Origin: Chloroflexota bacterium | GTDB taxonomy: Bacteria > Chloroflexota > Dehalococcoidia > UBA6926 > JACQUM01 | Reading direction: 5' to 3' | Length of the DNA: 17,616 bases | NCBI GenBank assembly: GCA_016210295.1 | Contig: JACQUM010000010.1 | Coordinates: forward strand, 1-17,616 | Shown: one piece after another, positions 6,165-13,745 of the stretch | Position numbering within the stretch: position 1 is the stretch's first letter | Layout of the letters: the number at the start of each line of letters is the position of its first letter | Notes under the pieces: generated by a model | Databases searched by the model: none | The model's input: the letters and a program-made list of their open reading frames with translations, nothing else | What the model was told of the DNA's origin: nothing | Position numbers and translations under genes: made by a program

Positions 6165-7196
6165 TTACCTCCTTCCCACCGTCGGCAGGAGCGCGCGGCT
6201 CAGGGCTTCTTCGGCGATCTGAATAGCGTTCAGCGCCGCCCCTTTCCGCAGGTTATCGGCCACGATCCACATCGCCAGTCCGTTAGGGCTGGAGGCATCC
6301 TGGCGAATCCGCCCCACGAAGACATCGTCTGTCCCCGCCCCTTGGACGGGCATAGGGTACTCGCCCGCCTGGGGAGCGTCAAGGACACGCACTCCTGGGA
6401 AGGCGGCGAGCAAACGCCGGGCCTCCTCCGGGCTCAGGGGATGGGTGAACTCTGCGTGGACCGCCTCGCTGTGGGAGAGATAGACAGGAACGCGGACACA
6501 GGTCGCCGAGACCAGGATGTCCGGCGCATGCATGATCTTCCGTGTCTCTTCCAGCATCTTCCACTCTTCCTTGGTGTAGCCGTTGTCCAGGAACCCCTCG
6601 ATCTGGGGGAGCACGTTGAAGGCGATGGGGTGCGGGTACACCCGCGGGGCATACTCCTGGCCGTTCAGGGCGGCGCGAGACCCCTCCCGCAGCTCCTCCA
6701 TCGCCGCCCTGCCCGTGCCCGACACCGACTGATAGGTGTCCACGATCACGCGCCTGATGGGGTCCGCGCGGTGGAGAGGATAGAGGGCCATGACCATCTG
6801 CGTCGTGGAGCAGTTGGGGATGGCGACGATCCCCCGGTGCCCCTCCAGGTCGGCGGCGTTGATCTCCGGCACCACCAGAGGCACATCGGGCCGCATGCGG
6901 AAGGCGGAGCTATCGTCGATGACGAGGGCGCCCGCCTGAACGGCGACGGGAGCGAACCGGCGGCTCACCTCGGCGCTGGCCGAGATGAAGACGATGTCCG
7001 CCCCCTGGAAGGAGGACTCGGTCGCCTCTTCCACCGCGTGCGCACGACCGAAGACCTTGAGCCTCTTGCCGGCCGAGCGCTGGGAGGCCAGGAGGCGCAA
7101 CATCTTCACGGGGAAGCGGCGCTGCTCCAGGATGCTCAAGAAGACTTCCCCAACGGCGCCCGTGGCCCCCACCACCGTCACGTTGACTGGTCGCAC
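6165..7196 (-). CDS. asd: Aspartate-semialdehyde dehydrogenase
   Basis: A 343-residue NADP-dependent dehydrogenase that reduces aspartyl phosphate to aspartate-4-semialdehyde, the substrate of DapA encoded next. The N-terminal dinucleotide fold has GATGAVG at 10-16. The active-site cysteine is C129 in IPNCSTTQ, preceded by the conserved IDDSSAFRM at 93-101. A later conserved stretch is VRVPVYLSHSEAVHAEF, with H242 at the expected catalytic histidine position. The start is GTG at 7196 behind GGAGGAGC. Ten bases separate it from dapB upstream and 4 from dapA downstream, which supports one transcript for the pathway. No homoserine or aspartokinase gene is in the window. Confidence 0.95.
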   Translation of the reverse strand: MRPVNVTVVGATGAVGEVFLSILEQRRFPVKMLRLLASQRSAGKRLKVFGRAHAVEEATESSFQGADIVFISASAEVSRRFAPVAVQAGALVIDDSSAFRMRPDVPLVVPEINAADLEGHRGIVAIPNCSTTQMVMALYPLHRADPIRRVIVDTYQSVSGTGRAAMEELREGSRAALNGQEYAPRVYPHPIAFNVLPQIEGFLDNGYTKEEWKMLEETRKIMHAPDILVSATCVRVPVYLSHSEAVHAEFTHPLSPEEARRLLAAFPGVRVLDAPQAGEYPMPVQGAGTDDVFVGRIRQDASSPNGLAMWIVADNLRKGAALNAIQIAEEALSRALLPTVGRR

Positions 7197-7206
7197 CGCT
7201 CCTCCT

Positions 7207-8010
7207 TCACGAGAGGCCCAGAAGCGCCTCCATCCCGTAGGTCAGCCCGGGCCGTTGGCCCACCGCCTTGACGGCGAGCAGGACGCCCGGCATATAGCAC
7301 TCCCTGCTAATAGTATCGTGGCGCAGTCGAAGTGTCTGCCCCGCCGCTCCCAGAATGACCTCTTGATGGGCCATGAGCCCCGGAAGGCGCACGGCGTGGA
7401 GGGACACGCCGCTCTCCTCCCCGCCGCGAGTGCCCGGGACCGTCTCCTTGGTGGGCATTGCCCGCACGAAGGGCTTGCCTCCTCTTTCGGCCACCATGGC
7501 CCGCGCCGTGGCCAAGGCCGTCCCTGAGGGGGCATCGGCCTTGGCGTCGTGGTGCATCTCGATGATCTCGGCGGAGTCGAAATGCCTCCCCGCCAGCCGC
7601 GCCAGATAGATCAGGACCACCGCCCCCAGAGCGAAGTTGGGAGCGACGACGATGCCGATGCCGGAGAGCTCCGCCAGGCTCTTCATCTCCGCCAACGCAG
7701 CGTCGGAGAGGCCGGTGGAGCCGGTCACAAGGCCGACCTTGGCCTTGGCGCAGGCCCGCGTTGCGGCGAGGGCACCTGCGCCGGAGGTGAAGTCCACCAC
7801 CACGTCCGGATGCAGACGCGCCAGCACTGCCTCCAAATCCGGCGCGTAGGGGATGAGCCCGGAGCCGTCGGGAAGAGGAAGGTAGTCCTCTTTGGCGGAG
7901 CGGGCGACGGCGCCCACCGGCTCCGTCTCGGGGTCCCCGCAAAGGGCCGCCAGGGTCTCCCGCCCCATTTTGCCCGAGGCGCCATGAACGACGACCCGAA
8001 TGGTCTTCAT
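7207..8010 (-). CDS. dapB: 4-hydroxy-tetrahydrodipicolinate reductase
   Basis: A 267-residue cytosolic NAD(P)H-dependent reductase acting directly after DapA in diaminopimelate synthesis. The Rossmann motif is HGASGKMG at 9-16. VVDFTSGAGA at 71-80 and APNFALGAVVL at 123-133 are family-typical. The catalytic and substrate-binding segment EMHHDAKADAPSGTA at 151-165 gives H153/H154, K157 and the PSGT loop. Length is normal. The ATG follows GAGGAGG and lies 29 bases after pnp and 10 before asd, with all genes on the same strand. Confidence 0.96.
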   Translation of the reverse strand: MKTIRVVVHGASGKMGRETLAALCGDPETEPVGAVARSAKEDYLPLPDGSGLIPYAPDLEAVLARLHPDVVVDFTSGAGALAATRACAKAKVGLVTGSTGLSDAALAEMKSLAELSGIGIVVAPNFALGAVVLIYLARLAGRHFDSAEIIEMHHDAKADAPSGTALATARAMVAERGGKPFVRAMPTKETVPGTRGGEESGVSLHAVRLPGLMAHQEVILGAAGQTLRLRHDTISRECYMPGVLLAVKAVGQRPGLTYGMEALLGLS

Positions 8011-8039
8011 ACGCGCCCTCCTCGGCCTGTCGGCAGAGT

Positions 8040-10331
8040 CTACGTGGGGCGCGAAGGGCCCTGCCCTCCCCGATCACCGTGCCCCCGGCCACTAAAGGGC
8101 CCGCGGGGCGGCCCCCGTCTATCGTCCCTCCGAGGACCCCTGTCCCCCAGAGGGCGCGGCCCGCCCGGCCGCGAGGGTTGCTCCTCTCGCGGCGCCGGAG
8201 GCCGAGAAGGCTCCCCCCCCGTCTCCTGACCATCCCCACCGCTCCCCTGCAGCTTCTCCAGCACCGCCCGGCGCGACAGGCGTATCTTGCCCGCCGGATC
8301 GATCTCCGTCACCAGGACCGTCATCTCGTCGCCTAGCTTGCAGATGTCCTCCACCGCGCCGACGCGATAGTCGGCCAGTTCGGAGATGTGGACCATGCCG
8401 TCGCGGCCTGGCGCGATCTCCACGAAGGCCCCAAAGGGCATGATGCGGACCACCTTGCCGGTGTAGACCTCCCCCACGGTGATATCTTGGGTGAGGCGCC
8501 GGATCATCTCGATGGCCCGCTCGGCCGCCTCCGCGCTGGTGGAGCCCACGTAGACGGTCCCGTCGTTCTCCACGTTGATGGTCGCCTTGGTCTGCTCCGT
8601 GATGGAGCGAATGGTCTTCCCGCCCGGGCCGATGAGGGCGCCAATCCGCTCGGGGTTGATATGCAGGCGGGTCATCCGCGGCGCGAAGGGGCTCATGGTC
8701 TCCCGGACGCCGGGGATCGCCTCCAGCATCTTGTCCAGGATGTACAAGCGCGCCTCGCGCGCCTGGGCCAGAGCAGCCTCGAGAACTCCGTGGGATATCC
8801 CCTTGAGCTTGATGTCCATCTGAAGGGCGGTGACGCCCTCCGTGGTCCCGGCGACCTTGAAGTCCATGTCCCCCATCGCGTCCTCCACCCCCTGGATGTC
8901 CGTGAGGACGGCGAACCTGCCGCCCTCCCCCGTCACCAGGCCCATCGCCACGCCCGCCACCGGCCTTTTGATGGGGACGCCCGCATCCATGAGAGCCAGG
9001 CAGCTTCCGCAGACGCTGGCCATGGACGTGCTGCCGTTCGAGCTCAGCACCTCCGAGACGATACGGAGGGTGTAGGGGAACTCCTCTTGGGAGGGGACCA
9101 CTGGCTCCAGAGCCCGCTCCGCCAGGGCCCCATGGCCGATCTCCCGGCGGCCCGGGCTTCCGATCCGCTTGACCTCCCCCGTCGAGAAAGGAGGAAAGTT
9201 GTAGTGGTGGAGGAACCGCCTGGTCTCTTCGGGGCTCAGGGTGTCCAGCTTCTGGACCTCAGCGATAGAGCCCAAGGTCACGATGGACAGCACCTGAGTC
9301 TCGCCCCGGGTGAACAGGCCAGTCCCGTGGGTTCGAGGAAGGATGCCCACGGCACAGGAGATAGGGCGAATCTCCTTGGGACCGCGGCCATCGGGGCGCC
9401 GGCCTCGCGTAAGAATACCGTCGCGCACCTCCGCCTTCACCTGCTCCTCGAAGGCGGGGAGCCACTCCTCAGAGGCGTAGGTCTTCTCCAGCTCCTCCCT
9501 CAACTCCTCCTGGAGGGTATCGAGGGCCTCGCTGCGCTCCCCCTTGGTGGGCTGGCGGACCACCTCGCTCAGACGGCCGCGCAGGGCCGCGCGAACGGCC
9601 TCCTCCACCCCCGACCGCTTCGCCGCGGGGACGAAGGCCATCTTCGGCTTGCCCGCCTGGGCGGCCAAGTCTTCCTGAAGTTGAATGACACGACGGTTGA
9701 CTTCTTGGCCAAGGCGGATCGCCTCCAGAAGCAGGCTCTCGTCCACCTCTTTGGCCCCCGCTTCCACCATGACCACGGCGTCGCGGCTCCCGGCGACGAT
9801 GAGGTCCAAGGACCCTTGCTCCACCTGAGAAAAGGTGGGGTTGATCACGAACGCTCCGTCTACATAGCCGATGCGCGTGCTGCTCACCGGACCCTCGAAT
9901 GAGATGTCGGAGAGGGACAAGGCAGCCGAGGCGCCGATGGTCCCCAAGACGTCGGGAGGGATCTCCTTGTCCACGGAGAGAACGGTGATGATCACCTGGA
10001 CCTCGTGGCGAAAGCCCTTGGGGAAGAGGGGACGAATGGTGCGGTCGGTCAGGCGTCCGGCCAGGATCGCCTCTTGGCTGGGGCGTCCCTCTCGGCGGAA
10101 AAAGCTGCCCGGGATCTTCCCGGCGGCGTAGAGACGCTCCTCGTAGTCAACCGTGAGAGGAAGAAAGTCTACTCCCTCTCGAGGTTGTGGGGAGGCGGTC
10201 GCCGTCACGAGGACGAGCGTATCTCCGTAGCGAACAGTGACGCTGGCGTTGGCTTGGCGGGCTAGCAGGCCCGTCTCGATAGTCAGTTCGCGCCCGCCAA
10301 CTTCTCGGTGGACAGTATGGGCCGTTACGAT
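8040..10331 (-). CDS. pnp: Polyribonucleotide nucleotidyltransferase (PNPase), apparent ATC start
   Basis: A 3'-5' phosphorolytic exoribonuclease, trimeric and part of RNA-decay complexes. The first RNase PH domain begins at VHREVGGRELTIETG (residues 7-21) with FFRREGRPSQE at about 78-88. The second follows RPISCAVGILPRTHGTGLFTRG, with ITDIQGVEDAMGDMDFKVAGT-type residues including the metal-binding aspartates. A KH domain (IGALIGPGGKTI) is at about 550-615, an S1 domain (GKVVRIMPFGAFVEI) at about 617-690, and an Arg/Gly/Pro-rich tail covers the last 70 residues. The frame has a TAG at 10337-10335 and no ATG, GTG or TTG before the first domain. ATC at 10331, 6 bases after GGGAGG, is the best start and gives 763 residues. 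It lies 45 bases after rpsO, the usual order. Confidence 0.95.
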   Translation of the reverse strand: MVTAHTVHREVGGRELTIETGLLARQANASVTVRYGDTLVLVTATASPQPREGVDFLPLTVDYEERLYAAGKIPGSFFRREGRPSQEAILAGRLTDRTIRPLFPKGFRHEVQVIITVLSVDKEIPPDVLGTIGASAALSLSDISFEGPVSSTRIGYVDGAFVINPTFSQVEQGSLDLIVAGSRDAVVMVEAGAKEVDESLLLEAIRLGQEVNRRVIQLQEDLAAQAGKPKMAFVPAAKRSGVEEAVRAALRGRLSEVVRQPTKGERSEALDTLQEELREELEKTYASEEWLPAFEEQVKAEVRDGILTRGRRPDGRGPKEIRPISCAVGILPRTHGTGLFTRGETQVLSIVTLGSIAEVQKLDTLSPEETRRFLHHYNFPPFSTGEVKRIGSPGRREIGHGALAERALEPVVPSQEEFPYTLRIVSEVLSSNGSTSMASVCGSCLALMDAGVPIKRPVAGVAMGLVTGEGGRFAVLTDIQGVEDAMGDMDFKVAGTTEGVTALQMDIKLKGISHGVLEAALAQAREARLYILDKMLEAIPGVRETMSPFAPRMTRLHINPERIGALIGPGGKTIRSITEQTKATINVENDGTVYVGSTSAEAAERAIEMIRRLTQDITVGEVYTGKVVRIMPFGAFVEIAPGRDGMVHISELADYRVGAVEDICKLGDEMTVLVTEIDPAGKIRLSRRAVLEKLQGSGGDGQETGGEPSRPPAPREEQPSRPGGPRPLGDRGPRRDDRRGPPRGPFSGRGHGDRGGQGPSRPT

Positions 10332-10337
10332 GGTCTA

Positions 10338-10343
10338 CCTCCC
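10338..10343 (-). promoter_or_regulatory. Ribosome binding site that points to an ATC start for pnp
   Basis: GGGAGG on the minus strand, followed by TAGACC and then ATC. The spacing of 6 bases is ideal for the ATC at 10331-10329. The TAG in the spacer closes an in-frame 12-codon ORF, MDCPRSWGHAGR (ATG at 10373), which lies between rpsO and pnp and contains this site. Confidence 0.6.
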
Positions 10344-10376
10344 GGCGTGCCCCCAGGACCGCGGACAGTCCATGCC

Positions 10377-10640
10377 CTACTGCCGGATGTTCAGTCTCTC
10401 GATGAGCCGGCGGTAGTGCCCCGCATCTCTCCTCCGCAGATACCGGAGGAACCGGCGACGCTGTCCCACCAGCACCATCAGGCCTCGCCGCGTGTGGAAG
10501 TCCTTCGCGTGCTGACGGAGGTGCTCTGCCAGCTCACCGATGCGACGGGTGAGGAGGGCGATTTGGACCTCGGTGGAGCCAGAATCGAGCTCGTGAAGGC
10601 GATATTCCTTCACGACGCCGGTTTTCGTCTCTTGATCCAC
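10377..10640 (-). CDS. rpsO: 30S ribosomal protein S15
   Basis: An 87-residue primary 16S rRNA-binding protein of the 30S platform. The family core is STEVQIALLTRRIGELAEHL at about 22-41, then KDFHTRRGLMVLVGQRRRFLRYL and YRRLIERLNIRQ at the C-terminus. Length is within one or two residues of typical S15. The start is a GTG at 10640 with GGAG about 8 bases upstream. It is first in the operon, directly behind the promoter at 10690-10695, with pnp next. S15 represses its own mRNA in several bacteria, but no such leader fold was identified here. Confidence 0.95.
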   Translation of the reverse strand: MDQETKTGVVKEYRLHELDSGSTEVQIALLTRRIGELAEHLRQHAKDFHTRRGLMVLVGQRRRFLRYLRRRDAGHYRRLIERLNIRQ

Positions 10641-10689
10641 TCGGGTCTCCGCGATGCGCTGTGCACGCAGTTTTCTTATTTCGATGGCC

Positions 10690-10695
10690 AGTATA
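10690..10695 (-). promoter_or_regulatory. Extended -10 promoter for rpsO-pnp-dap operon
   Basis: On the minus strand TG-T-TATACT gives a perfect extended -10 motif, with TATACT at 10695-10690, about 50 bases upstream of the rpsO GTG. The -35 region at 17 bases spacing is TTACTC, weak, as is common for extended -10 promoters. On the plus strand TATAAC (10692-10697) overlaps it and could serve the divergent membrane protein gene, but its -35 is poor. Confidence 0.55.
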
Positions 10696-10727
10696 ACATA
10701 GACGCGACGACGGAGTAAAAAGCCAAC

Positions 10728-11765
10728 GTGCTAAGATGCCCGCATTTGACGGGGAGAGCCCTCGCTCAGTTGAAGAAAGCCCCCTCCGTTCCTGAACTCC
10801 TGGTCTGGCTCGGACAAAGAAGCCGGCGAGGTCCCTGGGGAAGTCTCATCGGAGGGGCGCTCGGGTTGCTCCTATTGGCCGCGGCCGTCCGCGGAGTAGA
10901 GTGGTCTGCCGTCCTGGCCGCCCTTGACCACTTCCCGTGGCTTATCCTCTTCCCCGCTGCGCTTCTGGTGGTGGCAAGCGGCCTGGTGCGCGCCTACCGC
11001 TGGCACCTCCTCTTCCTCGGCGAGAGCACAGGTGTCCTCCGCCTCTTCCTCATCGAAAACGCCGGAATCGCCTTCAACAGCTTCCTCCCCATCCGGGTGG
11101 GCGCCGAGGTGGTGCAGTATGCCTTCCTTACGCGCCGCTACAACCGCCCGAGCGAGCTCGTCCTGGCGACTCTCGCGCTTGTCCGGACCGTGGACCTGGC
11201 CGTCACCATCGGCATCGTCTTGTACGGCTTCCTCCTGGTCCGCCGAGACGCTTCCCCCCTCCAATACCTGGGGGCAGGCCTTGGTGTCACCGTCCTCGTC
11301 GTCGGCAGCGTCCTTGCCCTCTGGCTGGTCATGGAAAGATGGAGTTGGCTAGCGCGCCATGGGCTGGTGCGCGCGTACACTGGAGCGCTCAGAGGCCTGG
11401 TTGCTCGGCCTCGCCGCCTCTTCAGTATCCTGGCGATAACCCTCTTCCAGTGGGTCCTCCTCGGCCTTTCCGCCTGGCTCGTCGCCTGGGGTCTGGGCAC
11501 GGGGATCAACCCCCTGACGGCGCTTGTCATCACCCTCGTCGTCTTCTTCGTCGGCACGACCCTTCCCGGGCTTCCCGGCGCTATCGGCCCCTTTGAGCTC
11601 GCCGCCGTCTCCGTCATGGAGTTCTACGAGATTTCAGCGGAGATCGCCTTCGGCTTTGCCCTCCTCTCCCACGCCGTCCTCTTTCTGCCTGTCATCGTCA
11701 TCGGTGCGGTTACATTCGTTGCCTGGGGCGTGCCCTGGCAAGCGAAGGAACGACAGCCCTCCTAG
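10728..11765 (+). CDS. Flippase-like membrane protein (UPF0104 / lysylphosphatidylglycerol synthase TM region family)
   Basis: A 345-residue polytopic membrane protein with about seven or eight hydrophobic segments. The family pattern is present: VRAYRWHLLFLG near 87-98, then NAGIAFNSFLPIRVGAEVVQY, where the N-x(2)-LP-x-R-x-GE-like element is the hallmark. The C-terminal block is VFFVGTTLPGLPGAIGPFELA. The C-terminal aminoacyl-transferase domain of MprF is absent, so it is not a complete lysyl-PG synthase. Members are usually proposed to move lipids or lipid-linked glycans across the membrane, and no substrate can be inferred here. The start is GTG at 10728, with GGAG 11 bases upstream; TTG codons at 10746 and 10770 are alternatives. 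It is divergent from rpsO and convergent with the methyltransferase gene 16 bases away. Confidence 0.85.
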   Translation: MLRCPHLTGRALAQLKKAPSVPELLVWLGQRSRRGPWGSLIGGALGLLLLAAAVRGVEWSAVLAALDHFPWLILFPAALLVVASGLVRAYRWHLLFLGESTGVLRLFLIENAGIAFNSFLPIRVGAEVVQYAFLTRRYNRPSELVLATLALVRTVDLAVTIGIVLYGFLLVRRDASPLQYLGAGLGVTVLVVGSVLALWLVMERWSWLARHGLVRAYTGALRGLVARPRRLFSILAITLFQWVLLGLSAWLVAWGLGTGINPLTALVITLVVFFVGTTLPGLPGAIGPFELAAVSVMEFYEISAEIAFGFALLSHAVLFLPVIVIGAVTFVAWGVPWQAKERQPS

Positions 11766-11781
11766 AGACGAGGAAAGCGTT

Positions 11782-12558
11782 TCAGGAGGCCGGCCTCTGG
11801 CAGACGAAGATGGGCCCCAGCTCCGTGAAGGGCTCGCCGGAGAAGTCCAGCTCGAACAGGCTCACAGCGAGCCCCAAACGGGCGAGGATGTCCTGCACCC
11901 GCTTCAGCTCAAAGAGGCCCATCGTGTGATCGTCCACCTCCACACGAAGCCCCCTGCCCTCCCGGAGGACCCATAGCATCACGAACTGGAAGACAGTGTC
12001 GGTGGGGTCTGGATCGTAGGAGTACTCGAAGAGGGCGAAGCCGGGCGCTTCGCCTGGGGGCGCGAGGACATCGGCCCTGTCCTGCCGGAAATTCTCCTTC
12101 ACCACGTCCATCCAGAAGATGAGCACGCCGCCAGGTCGAAGGTGTCGGGCCAGGTTCGCCAGGGCCCTCTCCAGAGAGGGGTAGTCCAGGCAATACTCCA
12201 GCATGTCGAGGGCCGTCACCACGTCGTACCTCTCCCGAAGGCGAAGGCTCTGGACGTCGCCCCGCCGATAGGTCACATCGGGATTGCGCTTGCGCGCGAC
12301 CCGCAGCATGGTGGGGCTTGCATCGACGCCAGTGATCCGGAAGGCCGACTTCAAGTAGAGATGAAGGTTGCCGAAGCCACAGCCGACGTCCAGGAGTTTG
12401 TTCCCCGGCGCTGTCTTGTGGCGGCGGACCGTATCTATGATGAAGGCCGCCTCCGGCTCGTACTCCTCCCGTTGTACCAGGGCGTCGTAGAGGCGCCACA
12501 GCTTATCGTAGAGAACCTGCTCACGGACTCGGACGCGGATGCGAGGACGAACAGGCAT
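11782..12558 (-). CDS. Class I SAM-dependent methyltransferase
   Basis: A 258-residue protein with a full Rossmann-type methyltransferase core: motif I LLDVGCGFG at 55-63, acidic motif II GVDAS at 77-81, RRGDVQSL at 98-105, motif IV VVTALDMLEY at 113-122, and LRPGGVLIFWMD after it. The N-terminal 45 residues are basic and helical. The C-terminus (FSGEPFTELGPIFVCQRP) is typical of small-molecule methyltransferases. The substrate cannot be read from the sequence. The ATG lies 2 bases after the radC stop, so the two genes are probably translated from one mRNA. A GAGGCCGGCCTC palindrome (11786-11797) lies at its very end and might assist termination. Confidence 0.88.
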   Translation of the reverse strand: MPVRPRIRVRVREQVLYDKLWRLYDALVQREEYEPEAAFIIDTVRRHKTAPGNKLLDVGCGFGNLHLYLKSAFRITGVDASPTMLRVARKRNPDVTYRRGDVQSLRLRERYDVVTALDMLEYCLDYPSLERALANLARHLRPGGVLIFWMDVVKENFRQDRADVLAPPGEAPGFALFEYSYDPDPTDTVFQFVMLWVLREGRGLRVEVDDHTMGLFELKRVQDILARLGLAVSLFELDFSGEPFTELGPIFVCQRPAS

Positions 12559-12560
12559 GG

Positions 12561-13265
12561 CTACGCGAACCCCAGCTTCCTCTCGCGGAGGCTCAGGAAG
12601 CGCCCCTGCCCGATGATCACATGGTCCAACACCTCCACCTCCAGGAGCTTGCCCGCCTCCACCAAAGTCCGCGTGAGGGCGATGTCGTCCTCGCTGGGCG
12701 TGGGATCCCCCGAAGGGTGGTTGTGCACGACGATGAGGGCGGGACAGTTCCTGCGGATGGCCTCACGGAAGACCTCCGCCACCCGCACCAGGGAGGTGTT
12801 CACCGTCCCCTGGGAGACCTCTGAGATGGCCACCACCTGGTTCCGAGTCGTCAACAGGATGACCCGCAGGTGCTCTTGTTCCAGGAAGGCCAATTCGCCG
12901 GAGACGAGGGCGGCCACCTCCTGAGGAGTCCCGACGAAGGGCCTGTCCTCCGGCGCCGCAGTGAGCAGGCGACGGCCCAGTTCCAGGGCCGCCTTCACTT
13001 GAGATGCCTTGGCCACGCCGATGCCGTGCTCGCCCGCCAAGTCATCGAAGCTGGCCCGCGCCAGGCCGGGGAGTCCTTGGTACTTTGCGAGGAGTCGCGA
13101 GGCGAGGGCTAGGACGCTCTCCCGTGCGCTGCCCACACGCAGGAGGATGGCGAGGAGCTCCGCGGTGCTGAGGGCGCCGGCGCCGTGCGCTCGAAGCCGC
13201 TCGCGGGGACGCTCCTCCCTGGGCATGTCCCGGATCAGGGGACGATAGGGGACGGACCTCTCCAT
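12561..13265 (-). CDS. radC: RadC family protein (JAB/MPN domain, DNA repair-associated)
   Basis: A 234-residue protein of normal RadC length. The N-terminus has the family opening RPLIRDMPREERPRERL, ALSTAELLAILLRVG at 31-45, and a helix-hairpin-helix region near 70-95 (GIGVAKASQVKAALELGRRL). The C-terminal JAB/MPN metal site is HNHPSGDPTPSEDD at 181-194, with H181, H183 and D194 as the metal ligands. The biochemical role of RadC remains unsettled despite its historical link with recombination repair. The ATG at 13265 follows GAGGTG. It lies just beyond the hairpin after rplL, so it either has an unseen promoter or depends on read-through. Confidence 0.93.
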   Translation of the reverse strand: MERSVPYRPLIRDMPREERPRERLRAHGAGALSTAELLAILLRVGSARESVLALASRLLAKYQGLPGLARASFDDLAGEHGIGVAKASQVKAALELGRRLLTAAPEDRPFVGTPQEVAALVSGELAFLEQEHLRVILLTTRNQVVAISEVSQGTVNTSLVRVAEVFREAIRRNCPALIVVHNHPSGDPTPSEDDIALTRTLVEAGKLLEVEVLDHVIIGQGRFLSLRERKLGFA

Positions 13266-13304
13266 GGGGCACCTCGCGAGCGACTGGGGTGGCGGAGACG
13301 ACAG

Positions 13305-13340
13305 AAGAAGCGCCTGCCTCAGTGGGAGCAGGCGCTTCTT
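13305..13340 (-). terminator. Hairpin after rplL, probable terminator
   Basis: The arms AAGAAGCGCCTGC (13305-13317) and GCAGGCGCTTCTT (13328-13340) are exactly complementary, with a 13-bp stem and a 10-base loop, 18 bases beyond the rplL stop. The minus-strand 3' arm ends in CGCTTCTT followed by CTGTC, a short T-rich finish. This fits the end of the tuf-to-rplL transcript. Confidence 0.75.
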
Positions 13341-13358
13341 AGGCCAGAGGAAAGGAGG

Positions 13359-13745
13359 CTACTTGAGGGCCGCCGTGGCCCCGGCCGCGGTCAGCTTCTT
13401 CATGATCGTGTCGGCCTCCTCCTTGTTGACGCCTTCCTTTACCGCCTTGGGGGCGCTCTCCACCAGCTCCTTCGCCTCGCGAAGGCCCAAGGTCGTCACC
13501 TCGCGCACCGCCTTGATGACGTTGATCTTGTTCTCGCCCACCGTCTGGAGGAGAACGGTGAACTCCGTCTGCTCCTCCTCAACCGGAGCGGCAGGACCGG
13601 CGGCACGCGCCGCCTGGGCCGGAGCCGCCACGGCCGCGGGAGCCGCCGCGGTCACGCCCAGACGCTGCTCCAGCTCCTTCACCAGCTCAGCCAACTCCAA
13701 GACGGTCATCTTCTCGATGGCGGCGACTACTTCTTCTTTGGACAT
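13359..13745 (-). CDS. rplL: 50S ribosomal protein L7/L12
   Basis: A 128-residue stalk protein that recruits translation GTPases to the ribosome. The N-terminal dimerisation domain is VVAAIEKMTVLELAELVKEL. An Ala/Pro-rich flexible hinge (about 33-53) follows, and then the C-terminal factor-binding domain (EFTVLLQTVGENKINVIKAV onwards), ending ATAALK. The ATG at 13745 is preferred over the GTG one codon upstream because it overlaps the rplJ stop as TGATG and is well spaced from AAGGGGG. The hinge is long and alanine-rich, as in many GC-rich genomes. Confidence 0.96.
   Translation of the reverse strand: MSKEEVVAAIEKMTVLELAELVKELEQRLGVTAAAPAAVAAPAQAARAAGPAAPVEEEQTEFTVLLQTVGENKINVIKAVREVTTLGLREAKELVESAPKAVKEGVNKEEADTIMKKLTAAGATAALK

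Noticed and set aside
5243..6226. A 327-codon plus-strand open frame
   Set aside because: It is the shadow of dapA on the opposite strand, with low-complexity Gly/Arg-rich content.
8388..9902. A 504-codon open frame on the plus strand
   Set aside because: It is antisense to pnp, whose domains are unmistakable. Long antisense frames are expected in GC-rich genes, and the product shows no family features.
11786..11797. GAGGCCGGCCTC palindrome at the end of the methyltransferase gene
   Set aside because: It is short, inside the coding sequence and without a T run; such palindromes are common at this GC content.
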